Shown here one piece after another: positions 42,684 through 50,087 of a stretch of 64,000 bases of DNA (the stretch's first letter is position 1; every line of letters begins with the position of its first letter). Below the pieces are notes generated by a model. The model was not told the origin of the DNA and did no database searches. It saw nothing but the letters and a program-made list of their open reading frames with translations. Both the position numbers and the translations under genes were made by a program. This DNA is from Gilvibacter sediminis (GTDB lineage: Bacteria > Bacteroidota > Bacteroidia > Flavobacteriales > Flavobacteriaceae), in the NCBI RefSeq assembly GCF_028561565.1, contig NZ_JAQQTE010000004.1, positions 327,017 through 391,016 on the forward strand. The letters run 5' to 3'.

Positions 42684-43138
42684 CGGTAAGTTTTTCTAAT
42701 ACGTAACAAGATAGTGAGAATTATAAGTGCAAATACATTAAGGCCGAATTGCTTGGGTGTGCGTTTGGGAATCAGCTCTAATTCAAATTCTGAGACTCCC
42801 GCAATGAGTTCTACGCTTTGAGTTTCTAAGCCATAAGTGAAGGCCAGTCCAATTCCACCGGCAAAATAGTAGCTCCAACCCCAGGCAGCGAATGTAACTA
42901 GCTGAAGCAATTGTATCACGATGCCCAGTTCTGATGCTCGTTGATTCTCCTTATTCAGAAATAAATAACCCACATAAAAGAAAAGACTGAACAATACCGT
43001 TTGTGTGATCAAGGTGAACCAGAACCAACTGTCATCTCCTGGATGTCTCAGCCTTAAAAAACTCACCAGTAAACCAATGAGCCCACCTACCATGAAATAG
43101 TAGGTCATAAAGCCAACACGTCTGTCTTTGTTCTTCAT
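42680..43138 (-). CDS. Four-helix membrane protein, unknown function
   Basis: A 152-residue protein with four membrane helices (about 10-28, 38-60, 70-98 and 130-148) and no recognised motif. A 25-residue soluble loop lies between helices 3 and 4 (GLETQSVELIAGVSEFELEL). It overlaps the secreted-protein gene (42021-42683) by 4 bases, and the two could form a membrane-periplasm pair. It is 15 bases downstream of the GTP cyclohydrolase-like gene. Confidence 0.75.
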   Translation of the reverse strand: MKNKDRRVGFMTYYFMVGGLIGLLVSFLRLRHPGDDSWFWFTLITQTVLFSLFFYVGYLFLNKENQRASELGIVIQLLQLVTFAAWGWSYYFAGGIGLAFTYGLETQSVELIAGVSEFELELIPKRTPKQFGLNVFALIILTILLRIRKTYR

Positions 43139-43153
43139 TGTTAGAGTGCGATT

Positions 43154-43645
43154 TTACACGAGCAATAGGCCTTCTTCTAATAAGGCTGCTCTTTTATGTT
43201 TGTTCTCACTGTCTAAGGCCACAGATTGCATTTTAAAATGCAAGAGCGCCTTGGCTGCTGGTTTAAAGTCTCGAGCTTCTTCTTGATAACCCGCCGCTAC
43301 ATATGCAGCGCCTTGTTTCATGCCCTTTGCCTTAAAGGCCTTACTTTTCATTAGGGCCAGGTGACCATTGCCTTTGCCTTCTTGATCCAAGAGCACCACA
43401 ATGCCTTTTCCTGCCTCAGCGATCTGAGCCATAGCGCTATCCATCTGCTCTTGACAATCGCATTCTAGGGAGTTGAAATAGTGTCCGTAGATACAACTGG
43501 AATGCAAACGGCAGTAAACCTGCTCCGCATCATTAAGGTCTCCCATATGCAGGGTGATGACCTCCTTTTGCCCATCGTAAAAGAGCGTTTCTGTAAAGGT
43601 TCCGTATTTGGTCTTTAAGCTTGCGGTCGCTAAGAGTTGCATCAT
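43154..43645 (-). CDS. Divergent GTP cyclohydrolase II-like protein
   Basis: A 163-residue protein aligned with the GTP cyclohydrolase II (RibA) core. Cys51, Cys62 and Cys64 keep the exact spacing of the E. coli zinc ligands, in RLHSSCIYGHYFNSLECDC, and IAEAGKGIVVLLDQEGKG follows. Three conserved blocks differ: SLRCDC is SLECDC, EGRxxGL is EGKGNGH, and the GTP-binding LLTNNPKK is absent. It is shorter than RibA by about 35 residues and probably has another substrate or has lost activity. It overlaps the isochorismatase-like gene by one base. Confidence 0.75.
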   Translation of the reverse strand: MMQLLATASLKTKYGTFTETLFYDGQKEVITLHMGDLNDAEQVYCRLHSSCIYGHYFNSLECDCQEQMDSAMAQIAEAGKGIVVLLDQEGKGNGHLALMKSKAFKAKGMKQGAAYVAAGYQEEARDFKPAAKALLHFKMQSVALDSENKHKRAALLEEGLLLV

Positions 43646-44196
43646 TACGCTAAAGTGCTTTTAAATTGGTCTAGGGTCTGTATTTGGGCAAATTCTCCAT
43701 CTAAACTAGCAAGGGCAGTTTCATGCAACAGTTGTGCGTCATAGTGTTTGCCGTTGCGATCGGTCTTGTCAAAAGTCGCTGTGGCATCCTCAATAAGAGT
43801 AACCTCAAAGCCTAAATTTGCTGCCATGCGAACACTGGTTGAGACGCAGTGATCTGTGGTGAGCCCTGCCATAACTACTTGTTTTTGGGCATTGGCATTC
43901 AAGACTTCTTCTAAAGGCGTTCCTATAAAAGCACTGTTGACCGTTTTGGTGTATACCGGTTCTGATCCGATAGGTTTAACGACTTCTTGAATGGCGTTAC
44001 CTTTAAAATCAGGGCGTAGGGGTGACTCCGAATTTGTGGAACAATGCTGAATATGATAGACAGGCCAATCTCTTTCGCGAAATAACGCTAGAAGTTCCCC
44101 AGCCTTAGTTTCTGCGTCTGGGTTGTTTCTGTTTCCGCCCCAATAGGCAATATCATCAAATCCTTGTTGTATGTCAATTAAGAGTAGTGTTCTCAT
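43645..44196 (-). CDS. Isochorismatase-like cysteine hydrolase
   Basis: A 183-residue enzyme of the isochorismatase superfamily (nicotinamidase, biuret/ureidoacrylate hydrolases and others). The Asp-Lys-Cys triad is Asp8 in LLLIDIQQGFDD, Lys84 in PVYTKTVNSAF, and Cys117 in VMAGLTTDHCVSTSVRMAAN. Substrate is unknown. It overlaps the ModC-like gene by 4 bases and the GTP cyclohydrolase-like gene by one, so it is co-translated with both. Confidence 0.9.
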   Translation of the reverse strand: MRTLLLIDIQQGFDDIAYWGGNRNNPDAETKAGELLALFRERDWPVYHIQHCSTNSESPLRPDFKGNAIQEVVKPIGSEPVYTKTVNSAFIGTPLEEVLNANAQKQVVMAGLTTDHCVSTSVRMAANLGFEVTLIEDATATFDKTDRNGKHYDAQLLHETALASLDGEFAQIQTLDQFKSTLA

Positions 44197-45074
44197 AGTT
44201 TATTGAGTGCGTTTATTTGCGCGTTAGAGGTTTTTAGGCGGATGTTGATCCAGCTGCCAATAGTTGGTTGGTGAGATGCCTCCCAAGTCAAACGATAGGT
44301 TCGCCCTTGGTGCATTACGGTTATGGATTCTGTGTCGTGATCAATGATCTGCGCCATCACAGTGATCTCGTCAGATGCGCTTTCTAAACCGAAGACTTCA
44401 GCCGGAGTTCCAGATCGAAGCAACTTACCATCTTCAATAACAAAGGCATTTTGTGCCAATTGCATAACCTCTGCATGATCATGACTCACCAAGATCACCG
44501 TAAAGCCATAGTCTTGGTGCAAGCGACTTAGGTGTTGCTGTAATTTTATTTTAGCCGATTGATCTAAGGCAGAGAAGGGTTCGTCTAAGAGCAAAAGTTC
44601 TGGCTTTTGTGCTAAAGCGCGAGCCAGAGCTGCGCGTTTAGCCTGTCCTCCGGAGAGCATGTCTGGTTTGTGATTAACGAGTTTCTCCAACCCCATACTG
44701 GAGATGAGGTTTTCTAAATAAGCCTTATCTGGATCTGCTCCAGCTGCATACTTAATATTCTCAAGCACGCTCATATTGGGGAACAAGGCCGCGTCTTGAA
44801 AGACATAGGCTATTTTGCGCTTGCCAGGAGCGAGATTGATCTTTTTTTGTGAATCGAACCAAATGTCTCCGTGACTTTGGATACTTCCTGTATCAGGCTT
44901 TAGCAATCCACTGATCATCTTTAGGGTTGAGGTTTTCCCAGCACCCGAGGGACCAAATAGTGCATTAAAGCTACCCGCAGCTATTTGCAAGCTGAGGTCT
45001 AAGGTTATTTTACCTCCTTGAGAATTAAGGCTTTTTTGAAGTGTAATATCGATCATCTCAACACTCCTTTCCAA
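44193..45074 (-). CDS. modC: Molybdate ABC transporter ATP-binding protein
   Basis: The energy-coupling ATPase of a molybdate importer. Walker A is GPSGAGKTSTLKMISG, the signature is LSGGQAKRAALARALAQKP and Walker B is LLLLDEPFSALD. After about residue 215 a short C-terminal extension (DEITVMAQIIDHDTESITVMH) could be a MOP/TOBE-like oxyanion-binding domain. The 293-residue length fits. It overlaps modB by 22 bases and the isochorismatase-like gene by 4. Confidence 0.9.
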   Translation of the reverse strand: MERSVEMIDITLQKSLNSQGGKITLDLSLQIAAGSFNALFGPSGAGKTSTLKMISGLLKPDTGSIQSHGDIWFDSQKKINLAPGKRKIAYVFQDAALFPNMSVLENIKYAAGADPDKAYLENLISSMGLEKLVNHKPDMLSGGQAKRAALARALAQKPELLLLDEPFSALDQSAKIKLQQHLSRLHQDYGFTVILVSHDHAEVMQLAQNAFVIEDGKLLRSGTPAEVFGLESASDEITVMAQIIDHDTESITVMHQGRTYRLTWEASHQPTIGSWINIRLKTSNAQINALNKL

Positions 45075-45742
45075 TGTTTACTGCCGCGCGTATAAACCCA
45101 AAGCAAAATGATAAAGGCAACAGCGAAAAGGATTAACGATAACAAATGGGCTTGCCCAAAGTTTAAGCGTTCTACCTCGTCATAAATGGCAATTGACGCT
45201 ACACGAGTCTCTCCTGGAATAGATCCACCGATCATTAAAACTACCCCAAACTCGCCTAAAGTATGCGCAAAACTCAACACAATACCACTGAGCAGTGCCG
45301 GTTTCATATTAGGTAAAAGCACACGGGTCAAAATGGAGAATCGGTTTCTGCCCATCAATTGAGCAGATTCTTTATAAGCAGAGGGCAGTCCGCGCAGGCC
45401 CGATTGTATAGGATGGACCATAAATGGAATTCCGTAGATCACAGAGGCAATCACTAAGCCTGTAAAGCTGAACACCAAACGAAGATTAAAAGTCTGCTCT
45501 AACCAGGCTCCTAAAGCATTGTTGGGACTAAAGGCTAATAGCAGATAAAACCCAATTACCGTTGGCGGAAGTACTAAAGGCATGCTTACCAAAACCGCCA
45601 AAAGGGGTTTTAGGCGTGATTTTGAATAGGCCAACCAATAGCCCAGCGGTATACCCACAAGCAGTAATACGAGGGTAGTGACCAAAGCCAATTTAAAGGT
45701 TAGAAAAAGTGGATCCCAATTCACGCTACTCAAAGATAGCAT
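45053..45742 (-). CDS. modB: Molybdate ABC transporter permease
   Basis: A 229-residue inner-membrane permease with about five to six helices. The cytoplasmic EAA-type loop reads SAQLMGRNRFSILTRVLLPN and the helix preceding the loop end holds LSFAHTLGEFGVVLMIGGSIPG, the ModB-type consensus. The ATG at 45742 (MLSLSSVNWDPLFLTFK) is chosen over a longer frame starting 20 codons earlier, which would cover the end of modA. It is 10 bases after modA and overlaps modC by 22. Confidence 0.92.
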   Translation of the reverse strand: MLSLSSVNWDPLFLTFKLALVTTLVLLLVGIPLGYWLAYSKSRLKPLLAVLVSMPLVLPPTVIGFYLLLAFSPNNALGAWLEQTFNLRLVFSFTGLVIASVIYGIPFMVHPIQSGLRGLPSAYKESAQLMGRNRFSILTRVLLPNMKPALLSGIVLSFAHTLGEFGVVLMIGGSIPGETRVASIAIYDEVERLNFGQAHLLSLILFAVAFIILLWVYTRGSKHWKGVLR

Positions 45743-45752
45743 TAATTCAATT

Positions 45753-46517
45753 CTAGGGCAGATCGTAACCGTGTTGTTTAATACGCTTTTGGACGGCCTC
45801 ACTGAGCAAGAAGTCTACAAATTCTTTCGTGTAGGGGTGCAACTTTCCCCGTTTAATGATCACAACTCCTTGAATTATGGGCTTGTAATGCACTTTGTTG
45901 ATATCCAGCACAAAAACCTCTGCTTCCTGTTGGGCCTGCAAGGCGCTGGATTTTGCCGTAATTGCTGCTTCGGCCGCGCCAGAAACTACATAGGTAGCAG
46001 CTTGCACAGCGTTTTCAGCATAAACCAAATTGGGTTTTACGGTTTCCCAAAGCTCTTGATATTCCAAAAGCTCTTTCGCCGCACGGCCGTAAGGAGCGAG
46101 TTCTGGATTGGGAATAGCCAAGGATTTTAAACCATCCATGGTCATTCCTGACTTTAAAAAGTCGTCTTGAGATAGCACCACCAAAATACCTTTGGCGTAA
46201 GGGATAGGAGCCGCAGTGGTCCAATCGGTGTCGTATAAATGCCGTGGATAGGACATATCCGCCGCCATAAAGATATCTATAGGAGCACCATTACTGATCT
46301 GATTGGTGAGTTTGCCTGATGAACCCGTTATGATATCGATCTCCACATCACGCGATGCAGAAAACTCATCAGCTAAGCTCTGGGCTAAAGCTTCTGCATT
46401 GGCAGCAACAGCAATGCGCAACTTCTTTGTGGGCGATTGGTTGCAAGCAGTTAAAACCAGGCTAATCGTAATTATTACTATCCAGAATCTACTCTTCTGC
46501 AAAGATGGCTGTTTCAA
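45753..46517 (-). CDS. modA: Molybdate-binding lipoprotein
   Basis: The 254-residue substrate-binding protein of the importer. A hydrophobic N-terminus ends in the lipobox VLTACNQS, so it is probably a lipoprotein. The oxyanion-binding fold begins LRIAVAANAEALAQSLADEF, then SSGKLTNQISNGAPIDIFMAADMSY and a final hinge YVVSGAAEAAITAKSSAL, all close to ModA and related WtpA-like proteins. Molybdate versus tungstate cannot be told. It overlaps the preceding PNPOx-like gene by 29 bases. Confidence 0.9.
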   Translation of the reverse strand: MKQPSLQKSRFWIVIITISLVLTACNQSPTKKLRIAVAANAEALAQSLADEFSASRDVEIDIITGSSGKLTNQISNGAPIDIFMAADMSYPRHLYDTDWTTAAPIPYAKGILVVLSQDDFLKSGMTMDGLKSLAIPNPELAPYGRAAKELLEYQELWETVKPNLVYAENAVQAATYVVSGAAEAAITAKSSALQAQQEAEVFVLDINKVHYKPIIQGVVIIKRGKLHPYTKEFVDFLLSEAVQKRIKQHGYDLP

Positions 46518-47037
46518 ATCCGTCTATACTTTTTTGGTTCTTCTTTTCCCAATAATCCCACAACTCCTCATCGGTTTTGGCTTGAGCCCACTCGGCCAAA
46601 CGAGTTCTATGCGCTTTGAAGTCCATATAGGGAACTCCGTAACCGCAAGAAGTTTGAACGGTCTTTATATGAAGCTTGATGAGTTGTCTGGCTCCTTTAG
46701 TCTCAGGAAACAATTTAATATACTCTTGAAACTCATCATCTCTGGGATGGTAAATTTCACAACTACCATAAAGGCGCAGTATAAGCGGTGGATCTTCAAA
46801 GGCATTGAACATGATTGTCATCCGGTTGCTTTTGAGCAAATGAGCAGCTGTTTCATTGCCACTGCCTGTTAGATTCATCCACAACACGGATTTATCGTCC
46901 AAAACGCGCATGCTGTCCATACCTTTAGGCGATAGATTGATACGGCCTTCTGCAGCAGCTGTCGCTACAAAGAATATGGGTTGGGCTTCTATAAAATTCT
47001 TGTGAACCTCGCGGAGTTCTTCAAATTGTGCAGCCAT
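46489..47037 (-). CDS. Pyridoxamine 5'-phosphate oxidase-like flavin-binding-fold protein
   Basis: A 182-residue split-beta-barrel protein of the PNPOx-like family: AEGRINLSPKGMDSMRVLDD, SVLWMNLTGSGNETAAHLLK, RMTIMFNAFEDPPLILRLYG and QTSCGYGVPYMDF. Members bind FMN or F420 or heme and reduce varied substrates; the ligand is unknown. It is the first gene of the leftward molybdate operon, with a 29-base overlap into modA, so it may have an uptake- or redox-linked role. Confidence 0.85.
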   Translation of the reverse strand: MAAQFEELREVHKNFIEAQPIFFVATAAAEGRINLSPKGMDSMRVLDDKSVLWMNLTGSGNETAAHLLKSNRMTIMFNAFEDPPLILRLYGSCEIYHPRDDEFQEYIKLFPETKGARQLIKLHIKTVQTSCGYGVPYMDFKAHRTRLAEWAQAKTDEELWDYWEKKNQKSIDGFETAIFAEE

Positions 47038-47425
47038 AATGACTCTATTATAAGGAGAGACTAAAGATACCGCTTCTGCCTAGAGTAGCGCAAATGCATC
47101 GGCCTAAAAGTTTATTAATCCGCGCTAAAGAACCAAATCCTTAAGACAGTACAGGTTAGAGGGCTTTACCTCATGAAAATCAGGGTATTTTAAAATTGTT
47201 TAACAATTTGTAAAAAAATTTAAACAAAATATTAATACTTTTACATTGTGAAGGGAGTAATTTAGCAACAGTTAAATCAAACTAAGAAAACAGACTTGTT
47301 GAGAAAGAAGCTAAAAAACTGAGTCGACCTTGAGATCCGGACTGGTCAAAAATCAGATAAAGCGAATTCAAAAACCGTTAATTTTTATGTTGGTTTATAA
47401 ACAAAAACTACAAAAATTAAGACTC
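47038..47425. other. Intergenic region of 388 bases between two divergent genes
   Basis: It contains the leftward promoter above, an AT-rich stretch with the perfect palindrome AAATTGTTTAACAATTT (47193-47209), and TACTTTTA (47236-47243) as a possible rightward -7 box. That would give the fasciclin mRNA a leader of about 170 bases. No open frame of note is seen in it. Confidence 0.5.
47062..47094 (-). promoter_or_regulatory. Candidate promoter of the PNPOx-modABC operon
   Basis: Read leftwards: TTTG (47094-47091), 21 bases, TATCTTTA (47069-47062). The spacing fits Bacteroidota promoters; the -7 box has A for G at the last base. The ATG at 47037 is 24 bases further on. Confidence 0.5.
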
Positions 47426-48004
47426 ATGAAAAAGATTGCCACGTTTGTACTTGCTGGAATGTTTGTTTCGGCTTGTGCGCAAAACACACAAAACAACACT
47501 GCTGAGGTTGCTTCTGCAGAAGTAGAAAATGTAACCGAAGCTAAAACTGTAGACACGCCTCCAACAATTGTAGGTGTAGCTGCAGGAAACGACGCATTTA
47601 GTACCCTAGTTGCGGCTGTAAAAGCAGCTGGATTGGTAGAGACCCTAAGCGGGAAAGGACCATTCACGGTATTCGCTCCAACCAATGACGCATTCGGAAA
47701 ATTACCAGCGGGAACCGTTGAAGGATTATTGAAGCCAGAAGCTAAAGGAACACTAACAGCGGTATTGACCTATCACGTAGTAGCTGGAAAGTTTGAAGCA
47801 GCGGCAGTGGTAGACGCAATTAAGAAGAACAATGGAAAGTTCGAGGTTAAAACTGTACAAGGTGGAACCATTACTTTAACTCTGGAAGGAGGAAACGTAA
47901 TGTTGACCGACGCTACAGGAGCTAAGTCTACGGTAATCATCCCAGACGTAGCGGCAAGCAATGGAGTGATCCACGCCATTGACTCTGTTGTGATGCCTCA
48001 ATAG
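47426..48004 (+). CDS. Fasciclin-domain lipoprotein
   Basis: A 192-residue lipoprotein with signal and lipobox in LAGMFVSACAQN and one fasciclin (FAS1) domain: FSTLVAAVKAAGLVETLSGK, GPFTVFAPTNDAFGKLPAG, TAVLTYHVVAGKF and VIIPDVAASNGVIHAIDSV. Such proteins are adhesins or stress-related in bacteria. The ATG at 47426 is chosen; a longer in-frame start 32 codons upstream lacks a signal peptide. A terminator follows at 48040. Confidence 0.9.
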   Translation: MKKIATFVLAGMFVSACAQNTQNNTAEVASAEVENVTEAKTVDTPPTIVGVAAGNDAFSTLVAAVKAAGLVETLSGKGPFTVFAPTNDAFGKLPAGTVEGLLKPEAKGTLTAVLTYHVVAGKFEAAAVVDAIKKNNGKFEVKTVQGGTITLTLEGGNVMLTDATGAKSTVIIPDVAASNGVIHAIDSVVMPQ

Positions 48005-48039
48005 TTTTAGGTGGTCAAAAAATAAAATTGCTATGAATT

Positions 48040-48068
48040 AAGGCTGTTCGCATGAGCAGCCTTTTTTA
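48040..48068 (+). terminator. Intrinsic terminator of the fasciclin gene
   Basis: AAGGCTGTTC and GAGCAGCCTT pair (one wobble) around GCAT, followed by TTTTTTA. It lies 36 bases past the stop at 48004 and directly before the stop of the opposing serine hydrolase gene at 48066. Confidence 0.85.
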
Positions 48069-49208
48069 TTGTTTTGATTTTAATAGTTGCTGATGGATCT
48101 GTCTGCCTAAAGCCGCTAGAAAAGGAATGCCTGTTTCGTCGTATTGATAGTTATTGTCATTGTAAATGCCGTTCTCATTGACATGAACGGTCGCAGTCAA
48201 AATAAAGGCAACCTCATTGGTGTGGTCTAAAATGTAAGCGCAGTCGGTCAAATAGCCATAAGCGTAGCCTACCTTGTTCAAGATGCTGATGTCCTCAGGC
48301 ATGTCTGCCTCACTGTCTCCAAACATAAAGAACTTCACATAACTGTCGTAATACTCAGGTTTTGCGTAACCCGCTTCATGCGGCAAAAGTTGCATGCTTT
48401 CCATCAAGAACTGATGCAACTCCGCAGAGAGATTAAATTGCTCATCGGTAGAAAAATACTCAGGAAAGATCACGCGTTTCATGGTTCCGTGCATACTGCT
48501 GATGGGGTAGTAGTTCTTTAAAGCGAAAGACATGGGGTCATTCACCAAAGTGTCGTTTTTATAATAACCCACTCCTTTGTTGATCTTTTGAAGATTCAAA
48601 GGCTGAAGAGGTTGCATTTGATAGCCTTCTCCCTCAAAAAGTTCGTCCTCGCCACTTCCTTGAAAGATAAGTCCTTTGGTGATTGAAGCTGCCGCATTGG
48701 GAGTGGATAAACGATGGGCTAGGCGGAAGTTGTTTAGCCCGACTTCATGCATACGATCGTTAACAAAATCATTACCCAGATATTCATAAAGTCGGTTGTA
48801 AGCTTCATTACTGCTGACTGCAAATATGTCTCTAATATCTTTGCGTGAACTAGACGAGATGCTATCGCCATTAACTGTTATGGTCGCGTCCAGATTTATA
48901 AATCCATTGTCATCCAATTGCTCCAGGGTAATCACTGCCATTGGGAACTTCACTGTACTGGCCGGATAGAAATAGACCGAATCATTCACTTGAAATTCGT
49001 ATTCCTTAAAGGCAAGGCTAGGCGCAGAATAGTCAACTACACTAAGGGCTATTTGCACCTCATGTGCTTCTGGATTATTCATGACCTTTTTTATGGCAGG
49101 ATCATCAGCAGATAGTGCTGCCTGTAAAGGATCAACAGCTTCTTTTTGACATGAAAATAAGGTGAATAGGCTGAAAGTAATGAGCGCTACACGCAGGAAC
49201 ATAGGCAT
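48066..49208 (-). CDS. Class A beta-lactamase-like serine hydrolase lipoprotein
   Basis: A 380-residue lipoprotein (lipobox in TLFSCQKE) with the beta-lactamase-class A/DD-peptidase fold. The SxxK motif is STVK in YFYPASTVKFPMAVITLE; an SxN motif is SSN in VSSNEAYNRLYEYLG; KVG in NKVGYAYG replaces the KTG box. No Glu166-type ExxLN block can be seen, so beta-lactam resistance is not predicted and a peptidase/esterase role is as likely. It stands alone, converging on the fasciclin gene. Confidence 0.8.
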   Translation of the reverse strand: MPMFLRVALITFSLFTLFSCQKEAVDPLQAALSADDPAIKKVMNNPEAHEVQIALSVVDYSAPSLAFKEYEFQVNDSVYFYPASTVKFPMAVITLEQLDDNGFINLDATITVNGDSISSSSRKDIRDIFAVSSNEAYNRLYEYLGNDFVNDRMHEVGLNNFRLAHRLSTPNAAASITKGLIFQGSGEDELFEGEGYQMQPLQPLNLQKINKGVGYYKNDTLVNDPMSFALKNYYPISSMHGTMKRVIFPEYFSTDEQFNLSAELHQFLMESMQLLPHEAGYAKPEYYDSYVKFFMFGDSEADMPEDISILNKVGYAYGYLTDCAYILDHTNEVAFILTATVHVNENGIYNDNNYQYDETGIPFLAALGRQIHQQLLKSKQ

Positions 49209-49239
49209 TGAATTTGCCTAAAGATAATGATTTGGTGAA

Positions 49240-50004
49240 TTACTCTCTGTTGAGGACTTTGTACTCCTCATAGCACTCAGAGATGGCATCGAGGATCTGC
49301 AGATCATTGGCAGTTCTAATGAACTGATCGGAGTAATTGCAGTTGTTTAGAATCATGTCTAGATCGTTGCGTTCTAACTGCAAAACGGCCATCAGGGTTT
49401 CTCTATCAAATTTACTCTGCAATAAGTTCCGAATATTATCGTCGGCCTTCATTTGACGCAGCTTACGCATTTGTTTGGGCCTTTTACCAAAGACGTTATA
49501 GAGGAAATCTGCAGGATTGAATATGGCACTGAGCACTTTTCCTACGGCTCCAGGTTGTTGTGAACCTCCTTCATAACCTCGGTCTAGACCAGCAATGGCA
49601 TAACGATAATCGTCATATACAGGAATGATCTTAGCATCAATTTCTAAATAGCCCGTGAGTTCAACTGGCCTGATCACCACTTCTTCCAAAGCGATTCCAA
49701 GTTCTGTCATCTTTACTTTGATCTCCCCAAATTTCAAAAGGTCATTGGTCACACGGACGCGAATGGATTTGAATCCGAGGTAAGAAAAATAAAGGGTGTC
49801 GTTAACTTTTGCTGGAATTTCGAAGCTTCCGTCTCGTTCAGAAACTGTACCGATCACCTGATTGAGGTTCACGATATTCACGTTTTCCAAAACCTTATCA
49901 TCGGCATCGTTTTGAACAATACCTTGCACCGTCTGTGTCTGCTCTTCTTGGGCCGTGGCCGAAAAGCAGAGAAGGGCAACAATAAGGAACCAGAAAGGCT
50001 TCAT
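49240..50004 (-). CDS. Secreted carboxypeptidase-like regulatory domain protein
   Basis: A 254-residue protein: signal peptide (MKPFWFLIVALLCFSATAQ), then a CarboxypepD_reg-like domain (VQGIVQNDADDKVLENVNIV, GSFEIPAKVNDTLYFSYLGF) at about 25-105, and a helical C-terminal domain with DNIRNLLQSKFDRETLMAVL. The second half is of unknown function. It resembles the N-terminal part of the gene at 16985-18277. Possible promoter at 50022-50029 (TATTTTTG read leftwards, an exact -7 match, 18 bases before the ATG) though no -33 TTG is seen at the usual distance. Confidence 0.8.
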   Translation of the reverse strand: MKPFWFLIVALLCFSATAQEEQTQTVQGIVQNDADDKVLENVNIVNLNQVIGTVSERDGSFEIPAKVNDTLYFSYLGFKSIRVRVTNDLLKFGEIKVKMTELGIALEEVVIRPVELTGYLEIDAKIIPVYDDYRYAIAGLDRGYEGGSQQPGAVGKVLSAIFNPADFLYNVFGKRPKQMRKLRQMKADDNIRNLLQSKFDRETLMAVLQLERNDLDMILNNCNYSDQFIRTANDLQILDAISECYEEYKVLNRE

Positions 50005-50087
50005 AGCAAGATTCTTAGTTTCAAAAATACATATTAAGTGCGCAATTTGCGTACCACTACTACATATTTACAAAAAATTTAAGACTC

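Noticed and set aside
48066-49208. A beta-lactam resistance gene
   Set aside because: The SxxK and SxN motifs are present but no Glu166-type deacylation block is seen and KVG replaces KTG, so resistance is not supported by sequence alone.
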